From Terasakiella pusilla DSM 6293 (GTDB lineage Bacteria; Pseudomonadota; Alphaproteobacteria; Rhodospirillales; Terasakiellaceae), in assembly GCF_000688235.1 (NCBI RefSeq), contig NZ_JHYO01000003.1:62001-126000 (forward strand): a stretch of DNA of 64,000 bases. Reading direction: 5' to 3'. Under the pieces are notes generated by a model. The model saw nothing but the letters and a program-made list of their open reading frames with translations, was not told the origin of the DNA and did not search any database. This document shows, in pieces, positions 54,906-63,564 of this stretch; the stretch's first letter is position 1; the number at the start of each line of letters is the position of its first letter. The translations under genes and the position numbers were made by a program.

Positions 54906-56861
54906 ATGGTTGATAATCCGCACTTCTTTGACCCGATGGATGAACATGAAGATGATGACTTTGCCGTCAATCCATCTGAGCAACAGACCATTGGCGATAT
55001 TCTCGCACAACGTATCGGCCGTCGTTCTATCCTGAAAGGGATGACCTTTGGTGCGGCCCTTGCGGCGGGCAGCACAATGACCTCTCAAGCCGCCTTGGCG
55101 CTGTCCGGTCCAAAGTCGTCTATGACCTTCAAAGAACTGCCGTTGGGCTATGATGAAAATCACCATGTGGCAGAAGGCTACGACTCGCAGGTTTTGCTGC
55201 GCTGGGGCGATGCGGTTGAGCAAGGTGCGCCTGCGTTTGACCCGGACAATCAGACAACCCAGGCCCAGTTGAAACAGTTTGGCTATAACTGTGACTTTGT
55301 GGGCTATTTGCCGTTGCCGCATGGCTCGCAAAATTCTGAGCATGGTTTGCTGTGTATTAATCATGAATATACCAACCGTCACTTGATGTTTAACGGCATT
55401 GGGAAAAACGCTCAGGACAAACAGAGCAAAGACCAGATCGATATTGAAATGGCCGCGCATGGTCACACGATCGTTGAGATCAAAAAAACAGACGGTCAAT
55501 GGGCTGTTGTGGAAGGGTCTGACTATGCCCGCCGGATCAACACGCTGGAAACCGAAATGGAATTAACCGGTCCGGTTGCCGGTCATGACCGCGTCAAAAC
55601 GTCTGCTGATCCAGAAGGTAAGACCGTCATCGGGACGATCAACAACTGTGCCGGGGGCGTCACACCATGGGGCACTGTGTTGATTGCGGAAGAAAACTTC
55701 CATGGGTACTTCGGCGGTGATCCGGCAAAAACACCTGAAGGGGCCAACTATAAGCGCTATGGCATGAAGGGCAAACCTTATTATGGCTGGCACCGTTTCC
55801 ATGATCGCTTTGATGTGGAGAAAGAACCGAACGAGCCGAACCGCTTCGGCTGGATGGTCGAGATTGACCCGTATAATCCGCAAGCCAAGCCGAAAAAACG
55901 CACGTCTCTGGGGCGTTTCAAGCATGAAGGCGCAAATGCGCTGATCAATAAGGATCGTCATGTGGTGGTGTATACCGGCGATGATCAGCGCTTTGAATAT
56001 CTCTATAAGTTTGTGTCCAAAAACAAATATAATTACGCCAATCAGGAAGCGAATAAGGACATTCTGGACGAAGGGACATTGTATGTGGCCCAGTTCCGGG
56101 CGGATGGAAACCTGTTCTGGTTGCCATTGGTTCAGGGGCGTGCGCCCTTGACGGCAGAAAACGGTTTTAACTCGCAAGCCGATGTGTTGCTGGAAACCCG
56201 TAAAGCAGCAGACCTGTTGGGCGCAACCCCGATGGATCGACCGGAAGATGTAGAACCGAACCCGGTGACAGGGTCTGTCTTTATGATGTTGACCAACAAC
56301 ACCAAACGTAAATCAGATCAAACCGATGCGTCCAACCCGCGTGCAGAAAACAAGCACGGCCATATCCTTGAAATGACTCCACCGGGGGGCCGTGGGGAAG
56401 AGGCGGATCATACCTCTGACGTGTTTAAATGGAACATCTTCTTGCTGGCAGGGAATCCGGCCAATAAAGCAGATGGCGCCATGTATGGTGAAGGGACGTC
56501 AAAGGATGGTTGGTTGTCCTGTCCGGATAACGTGGCGTTTGATAATAAAGGCCGTGTCTGGATTGCAACTGACGGCGCACCCAAAAGCGGGATTGCCGAC
56601 GGTTTGTGGGCGGCGGATGCAACGGGTCCGGCCCGTGCGCAAACCCGTCACTTCTTTGCGGCACCCTTGGGTGCTGAATTGTGCGGTCCGTGTTTTACAC
56701 CGGATGATTCGACCCTGTTTGTCGCGATTCAGCATCCGGGGGATACCAAGGAGTCTACTTTTGCAAATCCCTCAACACGTTGGCCGGACTTTAAAGCCGG
56801 TATGCCGCCACGGCCCAGTGTGGTGGCGATTACCAAAAAGCGCGGTGGTGCAATTGGCTAA
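54906..56861 (+). CDS. phoX: PhoX-family alkaline phosphatase
   Basis: 651 residues from the ATG at 54906. A Tat signal peptide with twin Arg in GRRSILKGMTFGAALAAG (about 38-55) means it is exported folded. The PhoX (DUF839) body has HGLLCINHEYTNRH and EHG metal-site residues, GTVLIAEENFHGYF, and FDNKGRVWIATDG; family members bind Ca and Fe and hydrolyse phosphate esters in the periplasm, important when phosphate is short. A terminator follows at 56889. Confidence 0.93.
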   Translation: MVDNPHFFDPMDEHEDDDFAVNPSEQQTIGDILAQRIGRRSILKGMTFGAALAAGSTMTSQAALALSGPKSSMTFKELPLGYDENHHVAEGYDSQVLLRWGDAVEQGAPAFDPDNQTTQAQLKQFGYNCDFVGYLPLPHGSQNSEHGLLCINHEYTNRHLMFNGIGKNAQDKQSKDQIDIEMAAHGHTIVEIKKTDGQWAVVEGSDYARRINTLETEMELTGPVAGHDRVKTSADPEGKTVIGTINNCAGGVTPWGTVLIAEENFHGYFGGDPAKTPEGANYKRYGMKGKPYYGWHRFHDRFDVEKEPNEPNRFGWMVEIDPYNPQAKPKKRTSLGRFKHEGANALINKDRHVVVYTGDDQRFEYLYKFVSKNKYNYANQEANKDILDEGTLYVAQFRADGNLFWLPLVQGRAPLTAENGFNSQADVLLETRKAADLLGATPMDRPEDVEPNPVTGSVFMMLTNNTKRKSDQTDASNPRAENKHGHILEMTPPGGRGEEADHTSDVFKWNIFLLAGNPANKADGAMYGEGTSKDGWLSCPDNVAFDNKGRVWIATDGAPKSGIADGLWAADATGPARAQTRHFFAAPLGAELCGPCFTPDDSTLFVAIQHPGDTKESTFANPSTRWPDFKAGMPPRPSVVAITKKRGGAIG

Positions 56862-56888
56862 ACGATCTTGATTGATCTTTTTAGGATG

Positions 56889-56925
56889 AAGGCCTCTATT
56901 TTACTGTGAAATAGAGGCCTTTTTC
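56889..56925 (+). terminator. Terminator of phoX
   Basis: AAGGCCTCTATTT (56889-56901) pairs with AAATAGAGGCCTT (56909-56921), seven-base loop, then TTTTCTTT. Confidence 0.92.
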
Positions 56926-57011
56926 TTTATTCTACGAAAAGGAGCCTAGAACAAAAAGTAACACGCTCCCTATCACGAGAAATACATCAGGACTTCATGG
57001 GCGGGCGCATA

Positions 57012-57635
57012 ATGAAATTTAAAGAATGGTCGCGGGAATTTGAAATCGGAATTGCTGCAATTGATAATGATCACCAAACTCTGTTTAATACAATCCGGCA
57101 GTTGGGTGAGCATATTAAGGAGGCCCGTCGTGAAGGACGGGTCAAAGCAACGATCAATGCGTTACAGCTTTATGTAGACGAACATTTTGAACGGGAAGAA
57201 CGGTTTATGATCCGTGCGGGCTATCCTGACTATGTGGCCCACCGTAAAGAACATGATTCTTTTCGTGATGCGATTGCGTCTTTGAGAGACTTTCACGCGA
57301 AATCACCGACAGAGATTGATGCCCAAAAAATCGTTTCTTTTCTGGAAGACTGGTTGTTGCATCATATTTTGCAAATTGATGTGCAATATAAACCTTATCT
57401 GCTGGGCGAAAAGGAAGGTGATCCAACCATTACCCAACGCTATCAGGCCAATGCGGCGGCACAGATGGTTCAAATTCCTTGTCCTGCGGATAAAGAACAA
57501 CAGGTGCGCCATTTTATTAAATTGATTACCGATGCATCTGAAGAAGGGATGTTGGTAGATCAGGCGGTGGAAAAAATCACCCGAATACAAAAAAACCGCC
57601 GCGATAAAAAAGCCAGTGAGCTTTTTGGGAAATAA
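57012..57635 (+). CDS. Bacteriohemerythrin with C-terminal extension
   Basis: 207 residues from the ATG at 57012. All diiron ligands are present in order: H21 (DNDHQTLF), H58 and E62 (DEHFEREE), H77 and H81 (AHRKEH), H118 and D123 (HHILQID). It binds O2 reversibly and is used for oxygen sensing or supply, often in microaerobic or aerotactic bacteria. The last about 75 residues (from about 133) are an extra helical tail not part of the hemerythrin fold; it has no receiver or methyl-accepting domain. No partner gene is adjacent. Confidence 0.93.
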   Translation: MKFKEWSREFEIGIAAIDNDHQTLFNTIRQLGEHIKEARREGRVKATINALQLYVDEHFEREERFMIRAGYPDYVAHRKEHDSFRDAIASLRDFHAKSPTEIDAQKIVSFLEDWLLHHILQIDVQYKPYLLGEKEGDPTITQRYQANAAAQMVQIPCPADKEQQVRHFIKLITDASEEGMLVDQAVEKITRIQKNRRDKKASELFGK

Positions 57636-57713
57636 CTGGTATATTGAAAAAATCAAAACTCTTATGTAAAAAATATAGAGTAATTAAACAGTTATAGACA
57701 GGATGCACCGACC

Positions 57714-58178
57714 ATGGGACTTTTTGGTTTATTTGGCGGCAGTAAAAACAAGACAAAAAAATCCGGTGCGCTGGATGTTGCATGGTCCAAGGGCAAGACG
57801 GGTAAGTTTCGTCGTTTGTCGTTTATTGATGTCGCGAATGAGAATGTTACCGGCGTTGCTGGCGTTTATGTGATTTGGCACGGGGGGATGAAACCCGGCT
57901 GGGTCTATGTGGGCATGACAGATGATCTGGCGACCGATATTGAAGACGCTCGTCAAAGCCGTGATATCATGGAGTATGACAAACGCGGCGGCTTGTTTAT
58001 TACGTGGCAGACCTTCCCTAAAAACAAGACACCGGGTGTTTTTGCTTTCCTCAATGAAGTATTGCAGCCCGAAGTGCGCAATCCCGAAGTCGAAATGTAT
58101 GCCAGCACGGATCATGTAAAAGTGCTGCCACCGGGCTATACGCAGGAAGGTTTTGCCAAAATGTTTGGCAAGGCCTAG
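57714..58178 (+). CDS. Small protein with GIY-YIG-like fold, probably not a nuclease
   Basis: 154 residues. GVAGVYVIWHGG (47-58) and PGWVYVGMTDDL (61-72) are the two strands of a GIY-YIG domain (G-V-Y ... V-Y-V-G), but the catalytic Arg that normally follows the second motif is absent (ATDIEDAR instead), while a Glu (E115, FLNEVLQPEV) lies where the metal ligand should be. The N-terminus is Gly- and Lys-rich (MGLFGLFGGSKNKTKK) and could interact with a membrane or nucleic acid. Its stop overlaps the convergent exporter by four bases. I do not recognise a named family. Confidence 0.6.
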   Translation: MGLFGLFGGSKNKTKKSGALDVAWSKGKTGKFRRLSFIDVANENVTGVAGVYVIWHGGMKPGWVYVGMTDDLATDIEDARQSRDIMEYDKRGGLFITWQTFPKNKTPGVFAFLNEVLQPEVRNPEVEMYASTDHVKVLPPGYTQEGFAKMFGKA

Positions 58179-58792
58179 CGGTCTTCAAGGGCAAGGCGAA
58201 TCCCCAGAAAGACGAAGAGGCCGGCAAACCCGCGTTGAATGTTTTGTAAAAGGCGTGGGTTTGACATGATGTAGCGCCGCACAAAGGCAGCCCCAAAGCC
58301 GTAGAGCAAGAATACCCCAAACGTCAGTGCCATAAAGAAGCCCCCGAGCTTGACCATCTCCAAAACGGGTTGTGCCGGGTTTGGCGCAATGAATTGTGGC
58401 AGAAAGGCGAGAAAAAAGATCGATAGCTTCGGGTTCAGGATATTGATCAAAAACCCGCTGAGGATCGTTTGCAGGTGGTTTTTTTGCGCCTGTTCAGCAG
58501 TGCTTGAGAGATCGATAGATCCAGTGTCTTTCCACATACAATAGCCCAGATAAATCAGATAGGCTGCCCCGACATATTTGACGACTTGAAAGGCAAGAGC
58601 GCTTGTATGTAACAAAGCGGCGAGGCCAAGTGCGCTGGCGACAAGGTGCGGAACGATCCCGAGGGTGCAGCCGAGGGCGGCGCTCCAGACGAAAGAATGT
58701 CCACGTAACAGACCATTTGTTAACACATAAATGACCCCGGTGCCGGGGATCAGGACGACAATCAATGACGTCAGGAAAAATTCTAGGGACAT
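58175..58792 (-). CDS. LysE/RhtB-family amino acid exporter
   Basis: 205 residues from the ATG at 58792 (MSLEFFLTSLIVVLIPGTGVIYVL). The family signature is LTSLIVVLIPGTGVIYV; about six membrane helices in total (near 6-28, 40-62, 66-84, 112-134, 147-170, 182-204). Family members export Lys, Arg, Thr or homoserine lactone; the substrate here cannot be set. It lies alone and overlaps the GIY-YIG-like gene by four bases. Confidence 0.92.
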   Translation of the reverse strand: MSLEFFLTSLIVVLIPGTGVIYVLTNGLLRGHSFVWSAALGCTLGIVPHLVASALGLAALLHTSALAFQVVKYVGAAYLIYLGYCMWKDTGSIDLSSTAEQAQKNHLQTILSGFLINILNPKLSIFFLAFLPQFIAPNPAQPVLEMVKLGGFFMALTFGVFLLYGFGAAFVRRYIMSNPRLLQNIQRGFAGLFVFLGIRLALEDR

Positions 58793-58920
58793 AGGGGGCG
58801 CCTTTCTCAATCATCAAGACTATGCGGCGGTTTGGTCGATAAATCAACCCCTCTTGTGAATAGGAATTTTTACCTTATATCTAACAGCGTAAGTTGATGA
58901 ACGAGGAAGGAACAGGATTA

Positions 58921-59745
58921 ATGCAGGGTGAAATTTTTAATGCAGCAGATTGGGTCTATGTGCCAGACGGTATGGGTCGACTCGGTAAAGGCTATTACAA
59001 ACATAAGAGAAAACCGTCTCAAACATTAACGGTTGCCGCCTTTGAACGCAAACGGGCGGAAACATCATCTAAAGGATCGGTAGAAAATGAACAAAACATA
59101 AACAATTTTACGCAATCCGCCGGTGGGGAGCGTTTATCGACGGGCAAGGGGACGTCACCGGAGACGGCAGAGCATAGCTTAACGCCTTGGGATAATCCCG
59201 TGTATGGGGAGCAATCCGCCACCGCGCGTACACGACCAGTGGTGAAGGAAGAAGCGACGGCCACACAAGGACAGGCGAAGACACAACCACAGGAAAAAGT
59301 CGCTAAACCACCTGTGCCCGCCCCACAGCAACCGGGGAATAAAGAGAGTAATGGGACGGGCAGTGAAAGTGGGGCCGGGTCGGAAGGTACGGTGATTTGC
59401 ACAGAATTGCATCGGCGTGGGTTGATGAGCCTGCGGGACTATAACGACAGCCATCTGTATGCCACGACTCGTTTACCTGCATCATTTATGCGTGGCTATC
59501 AGTTTTGGGCGGTTCCTTACGTTGGTGTGATGAAACGCTTTGAATGGGCCGTTGCCTTTATTCACCCGTTTGTACGCTGGCGGACGTGCGAAATCCTATA
59601 TCGTTTAGGCAGAACACCCCATGGATCTTATCGTGGAAAAATTCTTTGTGCGCTTCATGATCGTCTGTGTACGGCGCTGGGGGCGTTTCTTTCCAGACGC
59701 ACCCCAGAAGGTGGGCAGAACCATGCAGAAACGGTTTACGGATAG
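58921..59745 (+). CDS. Protein of unknown function with phage-like C-terminal domain
   Basis: 274 residues from the ATG at 58921, preceded by GAGGAAGGA; a TTG and an ATG at 58894 and 58897 are possible but have no good ribosome site. The N-terminal about 35 residues (MQGEIFNAADWVYVPDGMG) are followed by a long disordered linker (about 40-160, Thr, Glu, Gln, Pro, Gly). The C-terminal about 110 residues begin VICTELHRRGLMSLRDYNDSH and contain RGYQFWAVPYVGVMKR; I recall related segments in alphaproteobacterial phage or prophage proteins of unknown role. No other phage gene is near. It overlaps trmL at its end. Confidence 0.55.
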   Translation: MQGEIFNAADWVYVPDGMGRLGKGYYKHKRKPSQTLTVAAFERKRAETSSKGSVENEQNINNFTQSAGGERLSTGKGTSPETAEHSLTPWDNPVYGEQSATARTRPVVKEEATATQGQAKTQPQEKVAKPPVPAPQQPGNKESNGTGSESGAGSEGTVICTELHRRGLMSLRDYNDSHLYATTRLPASFMRGYQFWAVPYVGVMKRFEWAVAFIHPFVRWRTCEILYRLGRTPHGSYRGKILCALHDRLCTALGAFLSRRTPEGGQNHAETVYG

Positions 59746-60200
59746 GCGGGAAAGTCACCAGTTTGGCGGAGGCCTTCTCCCAAGACCATGGCACCGGAGA
59801 TGGCGACATTGATGGATCGCATGCCTTGTGCCATGGGAATGATGAGTCTCTCATCGGCATGATCATGAACGTGTTGGGGAACGCCTTCACTTTCACGGCC
59901 TAACAGAAGAGTATCGTCTTTGGCGTATGTAAAGTCGGTATAAATGTGGGCGGCTTTGGTTGAGAGCAGGATCAATCGGCCGCCCGCTTCTTTTTTTGCG
60001 GCAACAAAACTGTCCCATGAATTATGACGGATCAGGTCAACACGGTGGAGATAATCCATACCTGCGCGGCGCATGCGTTTGTCATCCAGAACAAAACCAC
60101 AAGGTTCAATAATATCAACGCCAATGCCCATACAGGCGGCGAGTCGAAGCAATGTTCCGGTGTTTTGTGGAATATCAGGTTGAAAAAGGGCGAGACGCAC
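59736..60200 (-). CDS. trmL: tRNA (cytidine34-2'-O)-methyltransferase TrmL
   Basis: 154 residues from a GTG at 60200 (VRLALFQPDIPQNTGTLLRLA), preceded by AGGA; the frame extends 22 codons without support, while the family is normally about 155 residues. SPOUT (TrmH-like) fold: NTGTLLRLAACMGIGVDIIEPCGF at the start, LGRESEGVP, PMAQGMRSINVAISGAMV with the SAM-binding knot. It methylates the wobble ribose of tRNA-Leu. It converges on and overlaps the previous gene by 10 bases. Confidence 0.9.
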   Translation of the reverse strand: MRLALFQPDIPQNTGTLLRLAACMGIGVDIIEPCGFVLDDKRMRRAGMDYLHRVDLIRHNSWDSFVAAKKEAGGRLILLSTKAAHIYTDFTYAKDDTLLLGRESEGVPQHVHDHADERLIIPMAQGMRSINVAISGAMVLGEGLRQTGDFPAYP

Positions 60201-60452
60201 GGGAAGGATCCTTTTTAATTGCGAACGATTATTAAAAACGAGGGTTTCTAAGGCTTTTCGTAACATTAATTCACTGGAAAATCATTCTTAAACCTTTTCT
60301 TGCGTTGCAAAATAGATTATACCGAGCGCGGTTCATTTTTATAAAAATTGGGCCTGCGTTGTGCATTGTTTTTTTTAATTATTTAGAATGGCAACCATAA
60401 CAACGACTTGGGCACCCCGCATACACTCCGGGGACATGAATGAGGTAATCAC

Positions 60453-61007
60453 ATGGCTGATACGGCTACTAACGTAGAGAATAAGACGGAAGGCGGGGAA
60501 AGCCGCCGCGACTTCCTGCTGCTGGCAACTTCTGTTGTTGGTGCGGCGGGTGTTGCTGGCGCCATCTGGCCTTTTGTTGACAGCATGAACCCAGCTGCTG
60601 ACGTTCTGGCGTTGTCGACCACCGAAGTTGACATTTCGCAGATCGAAGAGGGACAAAGCGTCACTGTAGTATGGCGCGGGAAACCGGTGTTTGTTCGTCA
60701 TCGTACTCAAGAAGAGATCGAACAGGCTGCCACAGACGACGCTGCGGCGCTCGTGGATGTTCAAACAGACGCTGATCGCGTTCAGAAAGCTGAATGGCTG
60801 ATCCTGGTGGGTGTTTGTACGCACCTTGGTTGTGTGCCACTCGGCCAGAAACCAGGTGATCCGCGCGGTGAATTTGGTGGTTGGTTCTGTCCATGCCACG
60901 GTTCTCACTACGATACATCTGGTCGTATTCGCAAAGGTCCGGCACCGAAGAACCTAGCGGTTCCGCCGTACGCTTTCCTCGATGACGAACACGTAAAAAT
61001 TGGTTAA
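60453..61007 (+). CDS. petA: Rieske iron-sulfur subunit of the cytochrome bc1 complex
   Basis: 184 residues. Tat signal anchor with [21 protein letters not shown] (17-37; twin Arg at 18-19) and a membrane helix. The [2Fe-2S] site is CTHLGC (122-127) and CPCHGSH (146-152), all four ligands and the disulfide Cys present. It transfers electrons from ubiquinol to cytochrome c1. It is the first gene of petABC with 14 bases to petB. The 186-base gap upstream shows no clear motif. Confidence 0.96.
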   Translation: MADTATNVENKTEGGESRRDFLLLATSVVGAAGVAGAIWPFVDSMNPAADVLALSTTEVDISQIEEGQSVTVVWRGKPVFVRHRTQEEIEQAATDDAAALVDVQTDADRVQKAEWLILVGVCTHLGCVPLGQKPGDPRGEFGGWFCPCHGSHYDTSGRIRKGPAPKNLAVPPYAFLDDEHVKIG

Positions 61008-61021
61008 GGGGTCCATACACC

Positions 61022-62266
61022 ATGAGTTCTCCTGAATGGAACAATCCGGTGATCAAGTGGGTTGACTCGCGTTTGCCAGTCTTCTCTTTGATGCACCACT
61101 CGACTGCGGGCTATCCGACGCCGCGTAACCTGAGCTACTGGTGGAACTTCGGTTCTCTGGCTCTGACAGTTTTGATCGTGATGATCGTGACAGGTATCTT
61201 CCTGGTCATGAACTACACGCCGCACGTAGACATGGCGTTTGACTCCGTTGAACGTATCATGCGCGACGTAAACTATGGCTGGCTGCTCCGCTATGTCCAT
61301 ATGAATGGCGCGTCCATGTTCTTCATTGTGGTTTACATCCATATTTTCCGTGGTTTCTACTACGGCTCTTATCAGGCACCACGCGAATTACTGTGGATCC
61401 TGGGCGTTATCATCATGTTGATCATGATGGGCACAGCGTTCATGGGCTACGTACTGCCGTGGGGTCAAATGTCCTTGTGGGGTGCAACTGTTATTACCAA
61501 CCTGTTCTCGGCTTTCCCGATCGTTGGTGATTTCATCGTAACACTGCTATGGGGTGGCTTCTCTGTTGATAACCCGACATTGAACCGTTTCTTCTCCCTG
61601 CATTACCTGTTGCCGTTCGTTCTGGTCGGCGTCGTTGGGCTGCACCTGTGGGCGTTGCACACCTCTAAATCCGGCAACCCGCTGGGTATTGAAGTGAAGC
61701 AGCCGGAAGATACAATCCCGTTCCACCCGTATTACACCATCAAAGATTTGTTTGGTATGGGTGTGTTCTTTATGTTCTTCCTCGCCTTTGTTTTCTGGGC
61801 GCCGAACTACATGGGTCACCCGGATAACTATATCCCGGCTGATCCGATGGTGACACCTGCACACATCGTTCCGGAATGGTACTTCCTGCCGTTCTATGCG
61901 ATCCTGCGTGCGATCACATTTGATATCTTCTGGTTTATCCCGGCGAAGCTGGGTGGCGTTTTGGCGATGTTTGCTTCTATCCTTGTCTGGATGGCGCTGC
62001 CGTGGCTGGATCGTTCCAAGGTTCGTTCTTGTAAGTTCCGTCCGGTTTACAAATGGTTCTTCTGGGTGCTGTTGGCAGACTTTATCTTCCTCGGTTACCT
62101 CGGTGGGAAGCCTGCTGAACAGCCGTACATCATCATGGCTCAGCTTGCGACGGCTTACTATTTTGCACACTTCTTGATCATTTTGCCGCTAATGAGCAAA
62201 TTCGAGACGTCTGTAGAGTTGCCGGAGAGCATTGCTTCCGCCGTACTCAAAAAAGGAGATGCGTAA
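61022..62266 (+). CDS. petB: Cytochrome b subunit of the bc1 complex
   Basis: 414 residues with eight membrane helices. Heme His pairs are seen in [16 protein letters not shown] and YIHIFRG, and in the [15 protein letters not shown] stretch; PEWY at the quinol site is intact ([15 protein letters not shown]). Quinol is oxidised here and a proton-motive force made. It is fused neither to petC nor to other cytochromes, the common form in alphaproteobacteria. Its stop is one base from the petC start. Confidence 0.97.
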   Translation: MSSPEWNNPVIKWVDSRLPVFSLMHHSTAGYPTPRNLSYWWNFGSLALTVLIVMIVTGIFLVMNYTPHVDMAFDSVERIMRDVNYGWLLRYVHMNGASMFFIVVYIHIFRGFYYGSYQAPRELLWILGVIIMLIMMGTAFMGYVLPWGQMSLWGATVITNLFSAFPIVGDFIVTLLWGGFSVDNPTLNRFFSLHYLLPFVLVGVVGLHLWALHTSKSGNPLGIEVKQPEDTIPFHPYYTIKDLFGMGVFFMFFLAFVFWAPNYMGHPDNYIPADPMVTPAHIVPEWYFLPFYAILRAITFDIFWFIPAKLGGVLAMFASILVWMALPWLDRSKVRSCKFRPVYKWFFWVLLADFIFLGYLGGKPAEQPYIIMAQLATAYYFAHFLIILPLMSKFETSVELPESIASAVLKKGDA

Positions 62267-62267
62267 C

Positions 62268-63077
62268 ATGCGTAAACTGATGATTGCTGCTGTTGCCGCC
62301 TTCACCATGAGCATGGGCACAGCACAGGCTGCCGGTGGTGAATATCACCCGGACTTTAAAGAAGCGTCTTGGTCCTTCCAAGGGATCTTTGGTCAGTACG
62401 ATCAAGCGCAATTGCGCCGTGGCTTCCAGATCTACAACGAAGTTTGTTCTTCTTGTCACGGTCTGCGTCTGGTTTCTTATCGTAACCTGTCCGCTTTGGG
62501 CTTTAACGAAGATGAAATCAAGGAAATCGCAGCAGAGAAATCTGTTCGTGTTCCTCATGATGAAACGGGTGCTGAACTGAACGACGATGGTGAATTCTTC
62601 ACACGTGAAGCTGCACCACACGACCGTTTTGTAAACCCATTCCCGAACGATGCGGCTGCTAAGGACGCAAACGGTGGGGCGTTGCCGCCAGACCTGTCCT
62701 TGATGGCTAAAGCACGTATGGGCGGACCTGATTATATCTACAGCTTCCTGATGGGCTATGCTGAAGAGATTCCGGAAGAAGTTTCGTCTCAAAAAGGCTT
62801 CGCCGTAAATGAAGACAAAAACTTCAACCTTTACTTCCCGGGCTATTACAACTCTATGCCGCCGCAAATCTATGACGAGTTGGTGGAGTATGAAGACGGG
62901 ACGCCGATGACAGCACAACAGCACGCGCTTGATATTGTTGCGTTCCTGAACTGGGCTGCTGAACCGGAACTGGATGAGCGTAAATCTCTCGGCCTTAAAG
63001 TAATGTTGTTCCTGTTGGTACTGACAGCAATGCTTTACGCGCTGAAGCGTAAAATCTGGGCAAATGTGAAACATTAA
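62268..63077 (+). CDS. petC: Cytochrome c1 subunit of the bc1 complex
   Basis: 269 residues from the ATG at 62268 (MRKLMIAAVAAFTMSM), a Sec signal peptide cut near AQA/AGG. Heme c is attached at CSSCH (60-64, NEVCSSCHGLRLVSYR); the axial Met is likely in the region MPPQIYDEL. A C-terminal membrane helix (about 243-262, VMLFLLVLTAMLYALKRK) anchors it. The ribosome site AAGGAGAT lies within the end of petB. An inverted repeat GTGAAAC/GTTTCAC follows the stop, then a terminator. Confidence 0.96.
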   Translation: MRKLMIAAVAAFTMSMGTAQAAGGEYHPDFKEASWSFQGIFGQYDQAQLRRGFQIYNEVCSSCHGLRLVSYRNLSALGFNEDEIKEIAAEKSVRVPHDETGAELNDDGEFFTREAAPHDRFVNPFPNDAAAKDANGGALPPDLSLMAKARMGGPDYIYSFLMGYAEEIPEEVSSQKGFAVNEDKNFNLYFPGYYNSMPPQIYDELVEYEDGTPMTAQQHALDIVAFLNWAAEPELDERKSLGLKVMLFLLVLTAMLYALKRKIWANVKH

Positions 63078-63102
63078 GTTTCACATACCGGAAAAAAATT
63101 AA

Positions 63103-63137
63103 GCCGCCGCTTCCTTTTGGGAGGCGGCGGTTTTTTT
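63103..63137 (+). terminator. Terminator of petABC
   Basis: GCCGCCGCTTCC (63103-63114) pairs with GGGAGGCGGCGG (63119-63130) and TTTTTTT follows. Confidence 0.92.
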
Positions 63138-63259
63138 GTTCATAAACAAAAAGTTATATACAGATTGGGGAAAAAGCCTGCGTAATTTCCCTATAAGTAA
63201 AACCTCTGAAGTATTCATTCGTATAGACATTAACCCATAAGTTTATATTATATCTATAC

Positions 63260-63460
63260 ATGAAGCCTGTTGCCCCTTTGATTTATCTTCATCAACTGAC
63301 ACAGGTTTCGAATTGGAGGGTGAGTGAGGAATGTCCACTTTCTTCCCACCCAAGTATCCCGCCGAGAGGTGGGTGTTTCTCTCCCCTCCAACCTTCGAAA
63401 CCACTTGACGTCCTCTAGTCTCCCCCTCGACGTCAGTTGTTAAATCAAAGGGGTTTTTTT
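63260..63460 (+). ncRNA. Structured RNA candidate, 6S-like architecture
   Basis: In the 487-base gap, CCCCTTTGATTTA (63273-63285) is the exact complement of TAAATCAAAGGGG (63441-63453), which runs into TTTTTTT. Inside are CAACTGAC/GTCAGTTG (63293-63300 with 63432-63439), GGTTTCGAA/TTCGAAACC (63304-63312 with 63394-63402), TTGGAGGG/CCCTCCAA (63313-63320 with 63384-63391), a large asymmetric bubble, and an apical CCCACC/GGTGGG hairpin (63345-63350 with 63368-63373). TGACGTC/GACGTCA (63406-63412 with 63429-63435) gives an alternative fold. Closing stem, central bubble and a length near 190 nt recall 6S RNA, but I cannot confirm the family. A weak promoter (TAGACA 63224, TATTAT 63246) lies before it. 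The 63138-63223 part of the gap shows nothing. Confidence 0.6.
63331..63408 (+). CDS. Possible 25-residue peptide inside the structured RNA
   Basis: ATG at 63331 starts MSTFFPPK and the frame ends PPTFETT at a TGA (63406-63408). GGAGGG lies 10 bases before it and GAGGA directly before it. Two Pro-Pro pairs (in FFPPK and SPPT) could pause ribosomes. The frame spans the apical arm of the fold and the ribosome site is inside a stem. An open frame of 25 codons arises by chance often, so this is tentative: leader peptide, small protein, or accident. Confidence 0.3.
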   Translation: MSTFFPPKYPAERWVFLSPPTFETT

Positions 63461-63564
63461 ATCTAAAAATTAAGCTCTGTTAACCATCTACTCACTTTTC
63501 TCGTTCATCATAAGCGAATCGTATTGTTTCTGCGCGATTTGCCCCATGTTTTGGAGAAAAAGAA

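Noticed and set aside
62247-63074. 275-codon open frame on the - strand
   Set aside because: Antisense to petC, with Arg/Val/Phe-rich composition typical of a shadow frame.
63065-63085. TGTGAAAC/GTTTCACA palindrome after petC
   Set aside because: Looks like parS at first sight but the half-sites are in the reverse order with a five-base spacer, so ParB would not be expected to bind.
63304-63316. TTCGAAT resembling a tRNA or tmRNA T-loop
   Set aside because: The flanking bases do not form the five-base T-stem and no acceptor end or tag sequence is present; the segment pairs instead with 63394-63402.
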